The position numbers and the translations under genes were made by a program. Positions 19,016 through 27,183 of a stretch of DNA of 64,000 nt are shown one piece after another (position 1 is the stretch's first letter; every line of letters begins with the position of its first letter). The notes beneath the pieces are model-generated. The model had not been told where the DNA came from. It searched no databases and was given only the letters and a program-made list of their open reading frames with translations. The DNA comes from JAHEJB01 sp041748175 (GTDB lineage Bacteria; Bacteroidota; Rhodothermia; Rhodothermales; Rubricoccaceae), in assembly GCA_041748175.1 (NCBI GenBank), contig JBGTDU010000152.1, positions 5,562 through 69,561 of the forward strand, in the 5' to 3' direction.

Positions 19016-19020
19016 GAATC

Positions 19021-19521
19021 ATGTTTGACCTAAAGCCCATCCACAAGGAAAGCGTTGAGAAGTCGCTGGAGAAAGCGCACCGCTACCGCTTGTTAAATGA
19101 GCCGATGCAGGCCGAGAGCATTTGCCTTGATGTGCTCACCATCGAGCCCGAAAACCAGCAGGCGATCAACATCCTGCTACTGGCCGTTACCGACCAGTTC
19201 GACCGCCGGATGACGGCGCGCTACAAACAGGCGCGCGAGTTGCTGCCGCGCCTCGAAGATGCCTACGAACGCGTCTACTACGGCGGGCTGATTTGCGAGC
19301 GACGTGCCACTGCGCTTCTTCGGCGAGGCGGTCCGGGCTCGGGACACGTGGCCTATGAGTGGTTCCGACGAGCGATGGAGCACTACGAGGACGCCGAGAT
19401 CCAGAGCCCCGAAGGCAACGACGACGCCATCCTCCGCTGGAACACCTGCGCCCGCATCATCATGCGCAATCCCGAGATTGAGGCGGAGCCGGAGGTTTTA
19501 AGGACGGAGTTGCTGGAGTGA
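19021..19521 (+). CDS. Conserved hypothetical protein, TPR-like, in SDH operon
   Basis: This 166-residue soluble protein begins 5 bases after the iron-sulfur gene and is surely co-transcribed with it. It is strongly helical. The first ~60 residues (KAHRYRLLNEPMQAESICLD then VLTIEPENQQAINILL) look like one or two tetratricopeptide repeats, and two further helical pairs follow. No catalytic motif is seen. By position it may help assemble or regulate the second SDH complex, but that is inference only. Confidence 0.7.
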   Translation: MFDLKPIHKESVEKSLEKAHRYRLLNEPMQAESICLDVLTIEPENQQAINILLLAVTDQFDRRMTARYKQARELLPRLEDAYERVYYGGLICERRATALLRRGGPGSGHVAYEWFRRAMEHYEDAEIQSPEGNDDAILRWNTCARIIMRNPEIEAEPEVLRTELLE

Positions 19522-19544
19522 GGTCCAGGTCGAGCGTCAATAGA

Positions 19545-19766
19545 TCAGATTGAAGCCTGCGGTTTCAAGAGGTCATAAGGAGAGGCATCGAGCGCATCGG
19601 CAACTTTCTGCAAGGTCGTAAGCGAGATGTTTTGGATCCCGCGCTCTATATCACTGACGTAGGCTCTATCAATGTCGGCGCGGACTGCGAGGTCCAACTG
19701 AGTTAAGCCCAAGGCCTTTCGGCGTTGTCGCACGTTGCGACCGGCAATGGTAAGAAGGGAATCCAC
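19545..19766 (-). CDS. Small XRE-family HTH regulator
   Basis: A 73-residue protein that is almost entirely a Cro/C1-type helix-turn-helix: VRQRRKALGLTQLDLAVRA, then DRAYVSDIERGIQNISL and VADALDASPYDLL. It probably binds DNA as a dimer. No toxin partner lies on the same strand, so it may act as an orphan regulator of itself and the divergent lipoprotein gene, with which it shares a 138-bp region. Confidence 0.85.
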   Translation of the reverse strand: MDSLLTIAGRNVRQRRKALGLTQLDLAVRADIDRAYVSDIERGIQNISLTTLQKVADALDASPYDLLKPQASI

Positions 19767-19806
19767 CCTGGAATGATCCAGCCCTTCTCCGTAACCTCGC
19801 GTGTCC

Positions 19807-19812
19807 TATAAT
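19807..19812 (+). promoter_or_regulatory. Candidate -10 element of lipoprotein gene
   Basis: A perfect TATAAT lies 92 bases before the lipoprotein ATG, in the spacer shared with the divergent XRE gene. No good -35 hexamer is seen at 16-18 bases upstream. Confidence 0.3.
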
Positions 19813-19904
19813 CCACATCTCGTCTCTGTGTCGCGTCTTCATAAGCGCTTCTGGAGATGTGTCCCTATCCACGCCAACCTCACGGAACGCCAAACGAGAA
19901 AACC

Positions 19905-20561
19905 ATGCGCTATACACCACTTCTACTTGTCGCCATCGTCGCAGGATGTTCGGCGAAAGTCCAAGTCCGCAACCAGACATCGTATGCTGATGCAGCTTTC
20001 AGCAAGGCGTCCATCGAAGAATATGGCTTGGCTATTCTTCCTGTCGTTGCAGGTGAGGGCGTTGAGGGCTACCGTCGCCCGTTTGGCCAGTCGCTGAATC
20101 AAGTGGGCGCCGACCACCTCGCGAGCGGCAGTTTGCTCACATGGGAAGCTGCGATGGAGGCCCTGAATGATGCAGGGCTCGTGTCCGAATACAATGCCGC
20201 CATTGCTGGTTATCAGCAAACGTCAATTATTGACCGCTCTCTAATCGGCCAGATGGCAGACGCCACAGGAACCCGGTACTTTTTGTATGTGACCCTTTTC
20301 CCGCCCACTAGTGAGACCTCGGTTAACCGCAGCGCCCTCTCAGGAGGACTCCGTACCGATAGACGCCTGGGCGTGTCGGCCTTCGGCCAAGTATGGGATG
20401 CTGAAGGGGACGTGGCTTGGGAGGGTACGGGCTCGTCAGAGGTTCAGTCAAATGAGTTCCAGAACATAGACGAGGAGGGGAATGATTTCTCCATCCACAG
20501 CAACAAGGCGGCTAGGGCACTGTTTCGGGCGGTGCTCGGCCTGGAACCAGAAGAGGATTAA
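19905..20561 (+). CDS. Hypothetical lipoprotein
   Basis: The ATG at 19905 gives 218 residues with a short lipoprotein signal (TPLLLVAIVAGC, lipidated Cys near residue 15). The mature part contains ARAL-type helices and strand-rich segments such as GTRYFLYVTLFPPTSE and LGVSAFGQVWDAEGDVAWEG. These recall lipoproteins that resemble the outer-membrane assembly or penicillin-binding-activator folds, but I cannot assign a family. An upstream in-frame start exists at 19857 but would bury the signal. Confidence 0.72.
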   Translation: MRYTPLLLVAIVAGCSAKVQVRNQTSYADAAFSKASIEEYGLAILPVVAGEGVEGYRRPFGQSLNQVGADHLASGSLLTWEAAMEALNDAGLVSEYNAAIAGYQQTSIIDRSLIGQMADATGTRYFLYVTLFPPTSETSVNRSALSGGLRTDRRLGVSAFGQVWDAEGDVAWEGTGSSEVQSNEFQNIDEEGNDFSIHSNKAARALFRAVLGLEPEED

Positions 20562-20635
20562 TGCTAGTTGGTGGACGAGTCCCTCCAATTCGAGCACAAT
20601 TGTCCCAGAATTATGGCCTAGAGGGAATAGCTCTG

Positions 20636-20920
20636 CTATGCAGTTTCCAGAAACACTGAGTCGCTCTTCAGCCGCTTGCCCGTCGCCTCTATCCGCAGGC
20701 TGGACAGGTCCGCTCCGCAAGGCCATTCGACACCGCTTCCGTTTCCAATGATAGACACCGCCTCAAACTCGGTGCGGCCACGCAAGGGTTGAAACACTGG
20801 AGTCTTCAGATGATCTCGCATGTCTTCCCGACGAGCTGCGCCGTCCCGGAACACAACAATAATGCTGTCCGGGAATTCCGGGATGACATGGATGATTTTC
20901 GGGATCGGAGGTGCGCTCAT
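20636..20920 (-). CDS. DUF2442 domain protein
   Basis: A 94-residue protein with the DUF2442 pattern: a basic start, IIHVIPEFPDSIIVVFRDG, a central TPVFQPLRGRTEFEAVSI and the signature VEWPCGADLSS near residues 64-74. DUF2442 proteins are small cytoplasmic proteins often encoded directly after DUF4160, a pair regarded as possible toxin-antitoxin-like modules of unproven function. Here it starts 3 bases after the DUF4160 remnant, whose reading frame is interrupted. Confidence 0.82.
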   Translation of the reverse strand: MSAPPIPKIIHVIPEFPDSIIVVFRDGAARREDMRDHLKTPVFQPLRGRTEFEAVSIIGNGSGVEWPCGADLSSLRIEATGKRLKSDSVFLETA

Positions 20921-20923
20921 CGT

Positions 20924-21199
20924 CTACTCAGAGAGATCTTTGGCGAAGTGGGTTACAGGTCGTCCTTCAACGGTTTCCATCCACATTCGGTTCAGCGTAT
21001 CGGCGTTGCGCTCGATCCAACCGGCTGCGACTTTCTGCTTTTTAGGCGGCAGACTCCCCGCGAGAATCGAGAAGTCATCCAGCGAGAACACGGCTTCGTC
21101 CGAGCCATACGCCGCGTGGATGTGAGGCGCGTGATGCTCCTTTGAGTCTCGGAATTAGAGCCGAAAGTCGATCCCTGCGAGCGTGAAGATCGTCGGCAT
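20924..21199 (-). pseudogene. DUF4160 gene with in-frame stop at codon 15
   Basis: Reading from ATG 21199, 14 codons (MPTIFTLAGIDFRL) are followed by TAA at 21157-21155. The same frame then continues for 76 codons with the family signature FRDSKEHHAPHIHAAYG, a later SLPPKKQKVAAGWIERN and an end at the TAG at 20924. The interrupted position falls where other family members have an aromatic residue, so one base change from TAT or TAC explains it. No internal start lies close enough to restore the conserved histidine motif. The gene begins 8 bases after citrate synthase ends and may be read on the same transcript. Confidence 0.8.
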
Positions 21200-21207
21200 A
21201 GAGACGT

Positions 21208-22374
21208 TTACCGCTCCCCAATCGGCGTCACCGTCTTATCTCTCGGCCCGATATAACCGGCCCGCGGGCGAATCAATCGGTTGTCGGCCCATTGTTCCAG
21301 CATATGTGCCGTCCAGCCGGTCATTCGGCTGATGGCGAAGATCGGTGTGTAGAGATCGCGCTCGATGCCGAGGAGGTAGTACACCGACGCGGAGAAGAAA
21401 TCGACGTTCGCGTTGAGGCCTTTGGCTTCCTTCACAGCGTTCGCAATCGTATCCGACATCTCCAGCCACTTGCGTTCTCCCTTCTCGTCCGAAAGGCCTT
21501 CGAGCAATCCGTGGAGGATCGTTGCACGCGGGTCGATGGTCGTGTAGACGCGGTGGCCCATGCCCATGATGCGCTCCTTCGCGGCCAGCTTTCTGGCGAC
21601 GTAGTCGGTGGCCGATTCGCCACTCGCGTCCAGCTCCAGCAGCATCTCCATCACCTTAATGTTGGCGCCGCCGTGGAGTGGACCTTTCAGCGCGCCCATG
21701 GCACCGGTGATTGCCGAGTAGATGTCGGAGAGCGTCGAACCAATCACGCGCGCGGTGAACGTGGAAGCATTCAATCCGTGCTCGGCATGGAGGACGAGCG
21801 CCGCGTCCATGATTTCCCCGGCGGCCGGGCCGGGCTCCTCGCCGTTAAGCATGTAGAGGAAGTCGAAGGCGGTCGAACCCTTCTGCTTGGGGGCAACCGG
21901 GTCGAGGCCTTTGCGGATCCGGTCGAACGCAGCAACGAGTGTCGGCAATTGCGCCGTTAGCCGAATAGATTTGCGGAGATTGGCTTCCGGGCTGTCGTCC
22001 TCGGCCTCGTCGTCGAAGAGGCCCAACATCGAGACCACGGTGCGCAAAGCCGACATTGGGTTCGAGTCCCTTGGCGTGTGATGCCGCAGATGATCGATGA
22101 TGTCCGGATGGACAGGACGTGCCTGGCGGAGCTGCTCGCTCAGTTCATCAAGTTGGCTCTGGTTAGGCAACTCCCCCTTCCATAGAAGAAAGGCGACCTC
22201 CTCGAACGACGCATTCTTGGCCAGATCAGCAATCTCATAGCCACGGTAGACAAGAACGCCTTCCTTGCCGTCGATGAAGGAGAGCTCGGTTTCGAGCGCA
22301 AGAACACCTTCCAGGCCCGCAACTAACTTCGGGGCCGCTCCGTCGGCAGTTGGCGAAGAATCGGGAGTTGACAT
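21208..22374 (-). CDS. gltA: Citrate synthase
   Basis: The ATG at 22374 begins 388 residues of a citrate synthase of the shorter (Bacillus/archaeal-like) length class. The catalytic histidines lie in AEHGLNASTFTARV and KGPLHGGAN, the conserved MGHRVYTT segment follows, and the catalytic Asp is in NVDFFSASVYYLLG. The enzyme condenses oxaloacetate and acetyl-CoA at entry to the TCA cycle in the cytoplasm. An open frame extends 20 codons upstream without conserved features. TATACT at 22430-22425 on the reverse strand could be its -10 element, but no matching -35 is evident. Its location within 6 kb of two succinate dehydrogenases is suggestive of a TCA neighbourhood. Confidence 0.95.
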   Translation of the reverse strand: MSTPDSSPTADGAAPKLVAGLEGVLALETELSFIDGKEGVLVYRGYEIADLAKNASFEEVAFLLWKGELPNQSQLDELSEQLRQARPVHPDIIDHLRHHTPRDSNPMSALRTVVSMLGLFDDEAEDDSPEANLRKSIRLTAQLPTLVAAFDRIRKGLDPVAPKQKGSTAFDFLYMLNGEEPGPAAGEIMDAALVLHAEHGLNASTFTARVIGSTLSDIYSAITGAMGALKGPLHGGANIKVMEMLLELDASGESATDYVARKLAAKERIMGMGHRVYTTIDPRATILHGLLEGLSDEKGERKWLEMSDTIANAVKEAKGLNANVDFFSASVYYLLGIERDLYTPIFAISRMTGWTAHMLEQWADNRLIRPRAGYIGPRDKTVTPIGER

Positions 22375-22952
22375 AGGTGATGCTAGGTGATGATAGGGCG
22401 CAAACGGCGCGAAAAGAGCATTTGAGTATAGCACTCGAACTCAGGCGGCACGGGCGGGTTCGGGCGGAGTTCGTGCGAAACTAGCGAAGGATCGGAGTAG
22501 TCTAGCGGAGTAATTCTTGCGGGACCTCCGTGCCGTTGCCAGCCGGAGGCGGTCTTCGTACTTTCCAACGGGCAGATTCTGCGCCCTCCGAATTCTTTGA
22601 ACTACTTTTGCCACGCAGTACAGCGGGGCATACTCGCTACCGGCCAAATCACCGTAGCACCGACTGTTGCGCTCTCAAGCGCCTTTTGCACCGCCCATGG
22701 TTTCTGGCGATGGGTATCGCCTGCAGGTTACCGGGCATGCATCTCATTCGATGCAACACATTTCCTCTCTGTTTCAAGCGCTTGCCACTTGGCTAACCCC
22801 GCTACCAGCCTTGCAACTGGTGGACGCGGTACCTGTGCACGCGCATCTCAACGCGCCCGCCGCCTACGTGCGGCGCGACGCTCCGGTATCAGGCTGCGTG
22901 ACGGATTTCCGCGCCGCCGGAGTGTTTGCGCAATTGTGTTTTTCCATCCCCC
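22375..22952. other. 578-bp intergenic region between gltA and RNase G genes
   Basis: Divergent leader region. I see no convincing gene. Near the RNase G side a GC-rich hairpin (CGCCGC, 6-base loop, GCGGCG; 22858-22875) sits about 80 bases before the start codon and could be part of a regulatory leader. Weak open frames on both strands lack any recognisable feature. Confidence 0.5.
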
Positions 22953-25535
22953 ATGAAGAAAGAAATTATCGTCAACGCGAGCAAAGACCGCTCGCGTATC
23001 GCCATCGTGGAGGATGGCGAACTCGTGGAACTCTACGTAGAGCATCCTGACAACGTCCGAACTCTCGGCAACATTTATCTCGCCAAGGTCCGCAAGGTGA
23101 TGCCCGCCATTCGGGCTGCGTTTGTAGACATCGGCCAGAAACAGGATGCTTTCCTCCACTTTTCGGATCTGACAGACAACCTTGGCGAGCTACTGGCGCT
23201 CTCGGGAGAAAAAGTGCCGGGGCAGAAAGCCCGCGTCCTATCGCACGCTCCGCGCAAGCGCGTAGCCGACGACGAGAACGAACCGGACGTCGAGGAAACA
23301 CTCGAGCTGGAGACCTCTGAAGATTCCGAAGAAAGCGCCTCGTTGCGTAGTCGGCGCTCAAGTAGCTCGCGTGGCCGGAGTCGGGGGCGTAGGGGCAACC
23401 GCGCGCGCCGCGAAGAGGAAGAGGAACAGGAAGAAGTGAGCGGGGCTGGCGGAGGATCAGCTTTCGTCATCGACCTGACGTCGAGGCCAAAGCGTGCCGA
23501 CAAACCATCTTTAATGGACCGGACGCCGAACATGGAAGGCGCGGAGCAACCGAAAGGCTCGGCATCGGAAACGGAGGAACTCACCCAGCTCGATTCGAAG
23601 TCCGAGCCAGGTAACCACCCAAGCGAGCCAAAGCTGGAGCCTCCAAGGCGCATCGGCCAGATTGATCTTACCCGCGCGGCCTCTTCAACTCCATCGACCG
23701 ACGGCGAGGCACCTGGCTCAGAGCCGGGGATTCGAGGATATGACGACGACGATTCGGACGACCAGCGACCACGTAGACGTGGGCGTCGAGGCGGGCGGCG
23801 GCGCAACCGCTCGCTTGATAACGGGCCGCTCGACGAGGAAGACCAGGAGGCGTCGGATCAGGAGATCGAGGATTCAGAGCCCGATGGTCGTGAGTCTCGC
23901 GGTGAAGACGAGAATCGCAAGGAGAGCAGATTCTCGCCTTCGCGCCGCCCTCCGTCGCCGCGGCGGGAAACCACGCCAAGCCTGACCGCGGAAAGCGCAG
24001 AGGGGCGAAGTGGCGACAGCAAAAACGACGGCCTCGCGGAGGAGCCGCGGCGCGAGCGCGAGTCGGCTCGCGGAGGGCGTGGACGGCTGCACGAAAGATC
24101 GGAAGGTGAAACGGGCCGTGGGCAGAAGCATTCCGGGAGGTCTTCCACACGCAACGAGCAACGGGCGTCCGATGACACGCCCTTTGTGCGCCCGGAAGAG
24201 TTGCTGAAGCGCGATCAGCGGTTGATCGTCAAAGTCACCAAGGAGCCCATCTCCAGCAAGGGAAGCCGAGTTTCGACGGATATCTCATTCGCCGGGCGTT
24301 TTCTTGTGCTCGTCCCAGCCGCAGATTATGTTGCCGTATCGAAGAAAATCGAGTCGGGACGCGAGCGCAGGCGGCTTCGGACGCTGGCAACGAGCCTGCG
24401 CCCGGAGGGCTTTGGGATCATAGTCCGCACCGTGGCCGAAGGCCGCGACGCCAAAACGCTGGATACGGATATTCGGCTCCTGGTTGAGAAGTGGCAAAAA
24501 ATCGAGAGCCAGCTCGACGCGATGCCCCAACCGCCGACGCTTCTCTACGAAGACGTCAACATGGTGTCGTCGATCATCCGCGACCTGTTCACTGAAGACT
24601 TCGACCGCATCCTTGTAGACGACCCCAAGCTCCACCGAAACATCAAAGCCTATGTTGGTGCCGTGGCGCCGCACATGGCCGACCGCGTTAAGCTCCATCG
24701 CTCCAACGCGCCGCTCTTCAGGGCTGTTGGCATCGAGCGGGCCGTCGAGGAAGTGTTCTCCAGCCGCGTTCCGCTTCGTTCCGGTGGCTACCTCTTCATC
24801 GAACACACCGAGGCCATGCACGTCGTGGACGTGAACTCGGGACGCGCGGGCAAGGGAAAGACGCAGGCGGAGAACCTGCTCAGCGTGAACCTTGAGGCCG
24901 CAATTGAAGTCGCGCGGCAGATCCGTCTCCGCGATCTCGGCGGCATTATCGTCATCGACTTCATCGACATGTGGCAGGACTCCGATAAGAGGAAGGTCTT
25001 TCAAACCATCAAGCGTGAGTTCGAAAAGGACCGGGCCGTAACAAAGCTATTGCCCATGAGCGACTTTGGGCTCATCCAGATCACGCGCCAGCGGCTCCGT
25101 CCAAGCATTACCGCGACGGACAGCGACGGCTCGGACCCCGCTTCGGCAATGGCGGCGGCGGGGGCTTCCGAGATTGCCCAACCCGAACGCGACTTCGGGC
25201 CGGAGCGCCTCGATCAACCCATTACGTCGGAAGATGTCGTCCTGCGATTGGATGACTGGCTCAGGAGCTACAAGGCCAACGTTTCCGAGCGGTATCGCGA
25301 TCGGCCGATTCAGGTTCGCGTCCACCCGCTGTTCAGAAACTATCTGCGAAAGGGTTTGCTGAATCAGATTCGGTCGTGGAAGTGGAGTTTGAGGGGGTTG
25401 AAGCTTGATTTCATCGAAGACACAGCCATTCATCCACTCGACTTTGACGTGCGCGACCAGAAGTCCGGGAAGTCGCTGACCTCTCGGTACAAACAGAAGG
25501 ACGAGATCGAACCCCTAAGTCCGACAGACCCCTAG
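22953..25535 (+). CDS. rng: Ribonuclease E/G family protein with long disordered insert
   Basis: The ATG at 22953 gives 860 residues. The N-terminus (KKEIIVNASKDRSRIAIVED, then GNIYLAKVRKVMPAIRAAFV and DAFLHFSDL) is the start of the S1/RNase G fold. A low-complexity segment of about 320 residues (about 85-410) rich in Arg, Ser, Glu, Asp and Gly, with RGRRGNRARR and RRRGRRGGRRRNR patches, then interrupts it. The fold resumes at LIVKVTKEPISSKGSRVSTD, with the 5'-sensor region, the DNase I-like catalytic part (HVVDVNSGR and IIVIDFIDM with metal-binding Asp residues) and a C-terminal region. It cuts single-stranded RNA in rRNA maturation and mRNA decay. The zinc-link CPxCxG of RNase E is not seen. 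The insert is far longer than the short insert usual in Bacteroidota. Confidence 0.9.
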   Translation: MKKEIIVNASKDRSRIAIVEDGELVELYVEHPDNVRTLGNIYLAKVRKVMPAIRAAFVDIGQKQDAFLHFSDLTDNLGELLALSGEKVPGQKARVLSHAPRKRVADDENEPDVEETLELETSEDSEESASLRSRRSSSSRGRSRGRRGNRARREEEEEQEEVSGAGGGSAFVIDLTSRPKRADKPSLMDRTPNMEGAEQPKGSASETEELTQLDSKSEPGNHPSEPKLEPPRRIGQIDLTRAASSTPSTDGEAPGSEPGIRGYDDDDSDDQRPRRRGRRGGRRRNRSLDNGPLDEEDQEASDQEIEDSEPDGRESRGEDENRKESRFSPSRRPPSPRRETTPSLTAESAEGRSGDSKNDGLAEEPRRERESARGGRGRLHERSEGETGRGQKHSGRSSTRNEQRASDDTPFVRPEELLKRDQRLIVKVTKEPISSKGSRVSTDISFAGRFLVLVPAADYVAVSKKIESGRERRRLRTLATSLRPEGFGIIVRTVAEGRDAKTLDTDIRLLVEKWQKIESQLDAMPQPPTLLYEDVNMVSSIIRDLFTEDFDRILVDDPKLHRNIKAYVGAVAPHMADRVKLHRSNAPLFRAVGIERAVEEVFSSRVPLRSGGYLFIEHTEAMHVVDVNSGRAGKGKTQAENLLSVNLEAAIEVARQIRLRDLGGIIVIDFIDMWQDSDKRKVFQTIKREFEKDRAVTKLLPMSDFGLIQITRQRLRPSITATDSDGSDPASAMAAAGASEIAQPERDFGPERLDQPITSEDVVLRLDDWLRSYKANVSERYRDRPIQVRVHPLFRNYLRKGLLNQIRSWKWSLRGLKLDFIEDTAIHPLDFDVRDQKSGKSLTSRYKQKDEIEPLSPTDP

Positions 25536-25590
25536 CCATTCATACCGATCGGGCGTAACATCCGGCGACTCCCCCGGATAGCCAATCGCC

Positions 25591-25887
25591 ATGAAAGCTC
25601 CCGCGCTAGTCAAAGCGCTCGAAGAAGCCCATCAACAGTTGGGCGTCCCGGTTCGGCGTGAGCGCGGCCCTTTTCGTGGAGGTCGATGTACGGTAGACGG
25701 CGATGATGTTATGGTGATCAACAAAATGCATCCCGCCGAAGCCCAAATGGCTGTTTTGGCCGAAAGCCTCCATACGCTGCCTCACGACCAACTCTATATT
25801 CGGCCGTCTGTCCGTACGGCGATGGAGGATTGCTGGGCAGCTCGAACCGACGATACGATCGACATAGTCGATTTCGGTGAGGAGTAG
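25591..25887 (+). CDS. Conserved hypothetical protein
   Basis: A 98-residue soluble protein with RRERGPFRGGRCTVDGDDVM and a central VINKMHPAEAQMAVLAESL. Small proteins with this RxERGxFRGGxCxVDG pattern occur in Bacteroidota and relatives, as far as I recall, without assigned function. It lies 55 bp after the RNase G gene and its stop is 2 bases before the next start, so it belongs to the forward run from RNase G to murJ. Confidence 0.75.
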   Translation: MKAPALVKALEEAHQQLGVPVRRERGPFRGGRCTVDGDDVMVINKMHPAEAQMAVLAESLHTLPHDQLYIRPSVRTAMEDCWAARTDDTIDIVDFGEE

Positions 25888-25889
25888 CC

Positions 25890-26711
25890 GTGCCTTCGCT
25901 ACGCGCAACGCTGTTGGGAACGGGCACCTCGACAGGCGTCCCAGTCATTGGTTGTTCGTGCGCTGTTTGCATGTCGGATGATCCGCGAGATCGACGGTTG
26001 AGGTGTTCTGCCTACATCGTCGCTGAAACCGAGGAAGGCCCGATTCATCTGCTTATCGATACGGGGCCGGACTTCCGCCAGCAGGCGCTCGCCTATGGCG
26101 TTGATCGCGTGGATGGCATCCTTTACACGCACCATCATTTCGATCACGTCGTGGGGATCGACGATCTGCGCCCCTTCTGCTTCAATCCTCGAACCGCGAT
26201 TCCGTGTTTCGCCAATGCAGAAACCGCCCAATCGTTGCACCGCACGTACGGCTATATCTTCGAGGATGGCACCTATCCCGGCATCGTGAAGCTGTCACTG
26301 AAAGAAATAGTCGGGCCTTTCCGTGTGCGAAGTCGGTACGGACATGCAGGTGAGGTTCAGGTAACCCCTATCCCGGCACGGCACGGTTCAATGAACGTGC
26401 TTGGCTTTCGGATCGGGCGGTTCGCCTATCTGACCGACGTGAACAGTGTGCCAGAACAAAGCCTCGAGCTTCTGCGGGGTTTGGATGTGTTGATTCTGGA
26501 TGGGTTGCGCGACAGGGCTCACGAGACGCACTTCAGCTTTCCCGAGGCCACGTCGGTCGCTCGGAGTGTCGACGCAAAGGAAACCTTCTTCATTCACATG
26601 ACGCACACAGTCTCCCACGCGGCAACCGATGCGGCACTCCCCGCTCGCATCCGCCTTGCTTATGACGGGCTAACGCTCTACGTGGATGAAGACGGTGAGG
26701 CGCACGAATGA
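25890..26711 (+). CDS. MBL-fold hydrolase, PhnP-like
   Basis: A 273-residue protein starting with GTG at 25890. LLGTGTSTGVPVIGCSCAVC opens the fold, with two Cys that in PhnP bind a structural zinc together with another Cys or His. The catalytic motif is YTHHHFDHVVGIDDLRPF (HxHxDH), and later metal ligands sit at ARHGSMNVLG, YLTDVNS and HMTHTVSHAA. PhnP is a cyclic phosphodiesterase; the wider family includes lipoate and quinone-biosynthesis-linked enzymes. No phn genes are nearby, so a general phosphodiesterase role is more likely. Its end overlaps the aroQ start by 26 bases. Confidence 0.87.
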   Translation: MPSLRATLLGTGTSTGVPVIGCSCAVCMSDDPRDRRLRCSAYIVAETEEGPIHLLIDTGPDFRQQALAYGVDRVDGILYTHHHFDHVVGIDDLRPFCFNPRTAIPCFANAETAQSLHRTYGYIFEDGTYPGIVKLSLKEIVGPFRVRSRYGHAGEVQVTPIPARHGSMNVLGFRIGRFAYLTDVNSVPEQSLELLRGLDVLILDGLRDRAHETHFSFPEATSVARSVDAKETFFIHMTHTVSHAATDAALPARIRLAYDGLTLYVDEDGEAHE

Positions 26712-27183
26712 CGGCTATTTTCCGGCGCGATCTCCGCCCGGAAAAACCTTGCGACTCCTCATACTGAACGGCCCCAACCTCAACCTTCTGGGCTCGCGCG
26801 AAACCGGCATCTATGGATCAAAAACGCTGAAGGACATTGAAGTTGAACTGCGCGCGGCATTCCCCGATGTCGGCTTTCGCTTTCTTCAAGACAACAAGGA
26901 AGGCGTTCTCGTCGATGCCCTCCAACAAGCAGGAGCCGACGGCCTGGACGGTGTAGTCTTAAATCCTGGGGGCTACGGCCATACGAGCGTCGCCCTGCGG
27001 GACGCCATCGCGGCGATAAAAACACCGGTCGTTGAGGTGCATATCTCCAACGTCCATGCCCGGGAGGATTTTCGGCAGCGGTTGATTCTCTCTGGCGTCT
27101 GTAAAGGCGTCATTCTAGGCCTGGGTCATAGAGGCTACCAGCTGGCAGTGCGTTCGCTCATTGAGGATGCTTTAGATGCCTGA
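26686..27183 (+). CDS. aroQ: 3-dehydroquinate dehydratase, type II
   Basis: A 165-residue enzyme of the shikimate pathway that converts 3-dehydroquinate to 3-dehydroshikimate. The family motif LILNGPNLNLLGSRE leads to IYG, whose Tyr is the catalytic base. NPGGYGHTSVALRDAI carries the catalytic His, and EVHISNVHAREDFR binds substrate. The first ~20 residues are extra compared with the usual ~150 residue length, so translation may really start later; no ATG is available between. It overlaps murJ by 8 bases. Confidence 0.93.
   Translation: MKTVRRTNDGYFPARSPPGKTLRLLILNGPNLNLLGSRETGIYGSKTLKDIEVELRAAFPDVGFRFLQDNKEGVLVDALQQAGADGLDGVVLNPGGYGHTSVALRDAIAAIKTPVVEVHISNVHAREDFRQRLILSGVCKGVILGLGHRGYQLAVRSLIEDALDA

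Noticed and set aside
20924..21199. Recoding (selenocysteine or pyrrolysine) at the DUF4160 stop
   Set aside because: The stop is TAA, which is not used for either amino acid, and no recoding genes are in view.
22441..22647. A 68-codon reverse frame upstream of citrate synthase
   Set aside because: Arg/Ser/Ala-rich without recognised features; more likely leader DNA.
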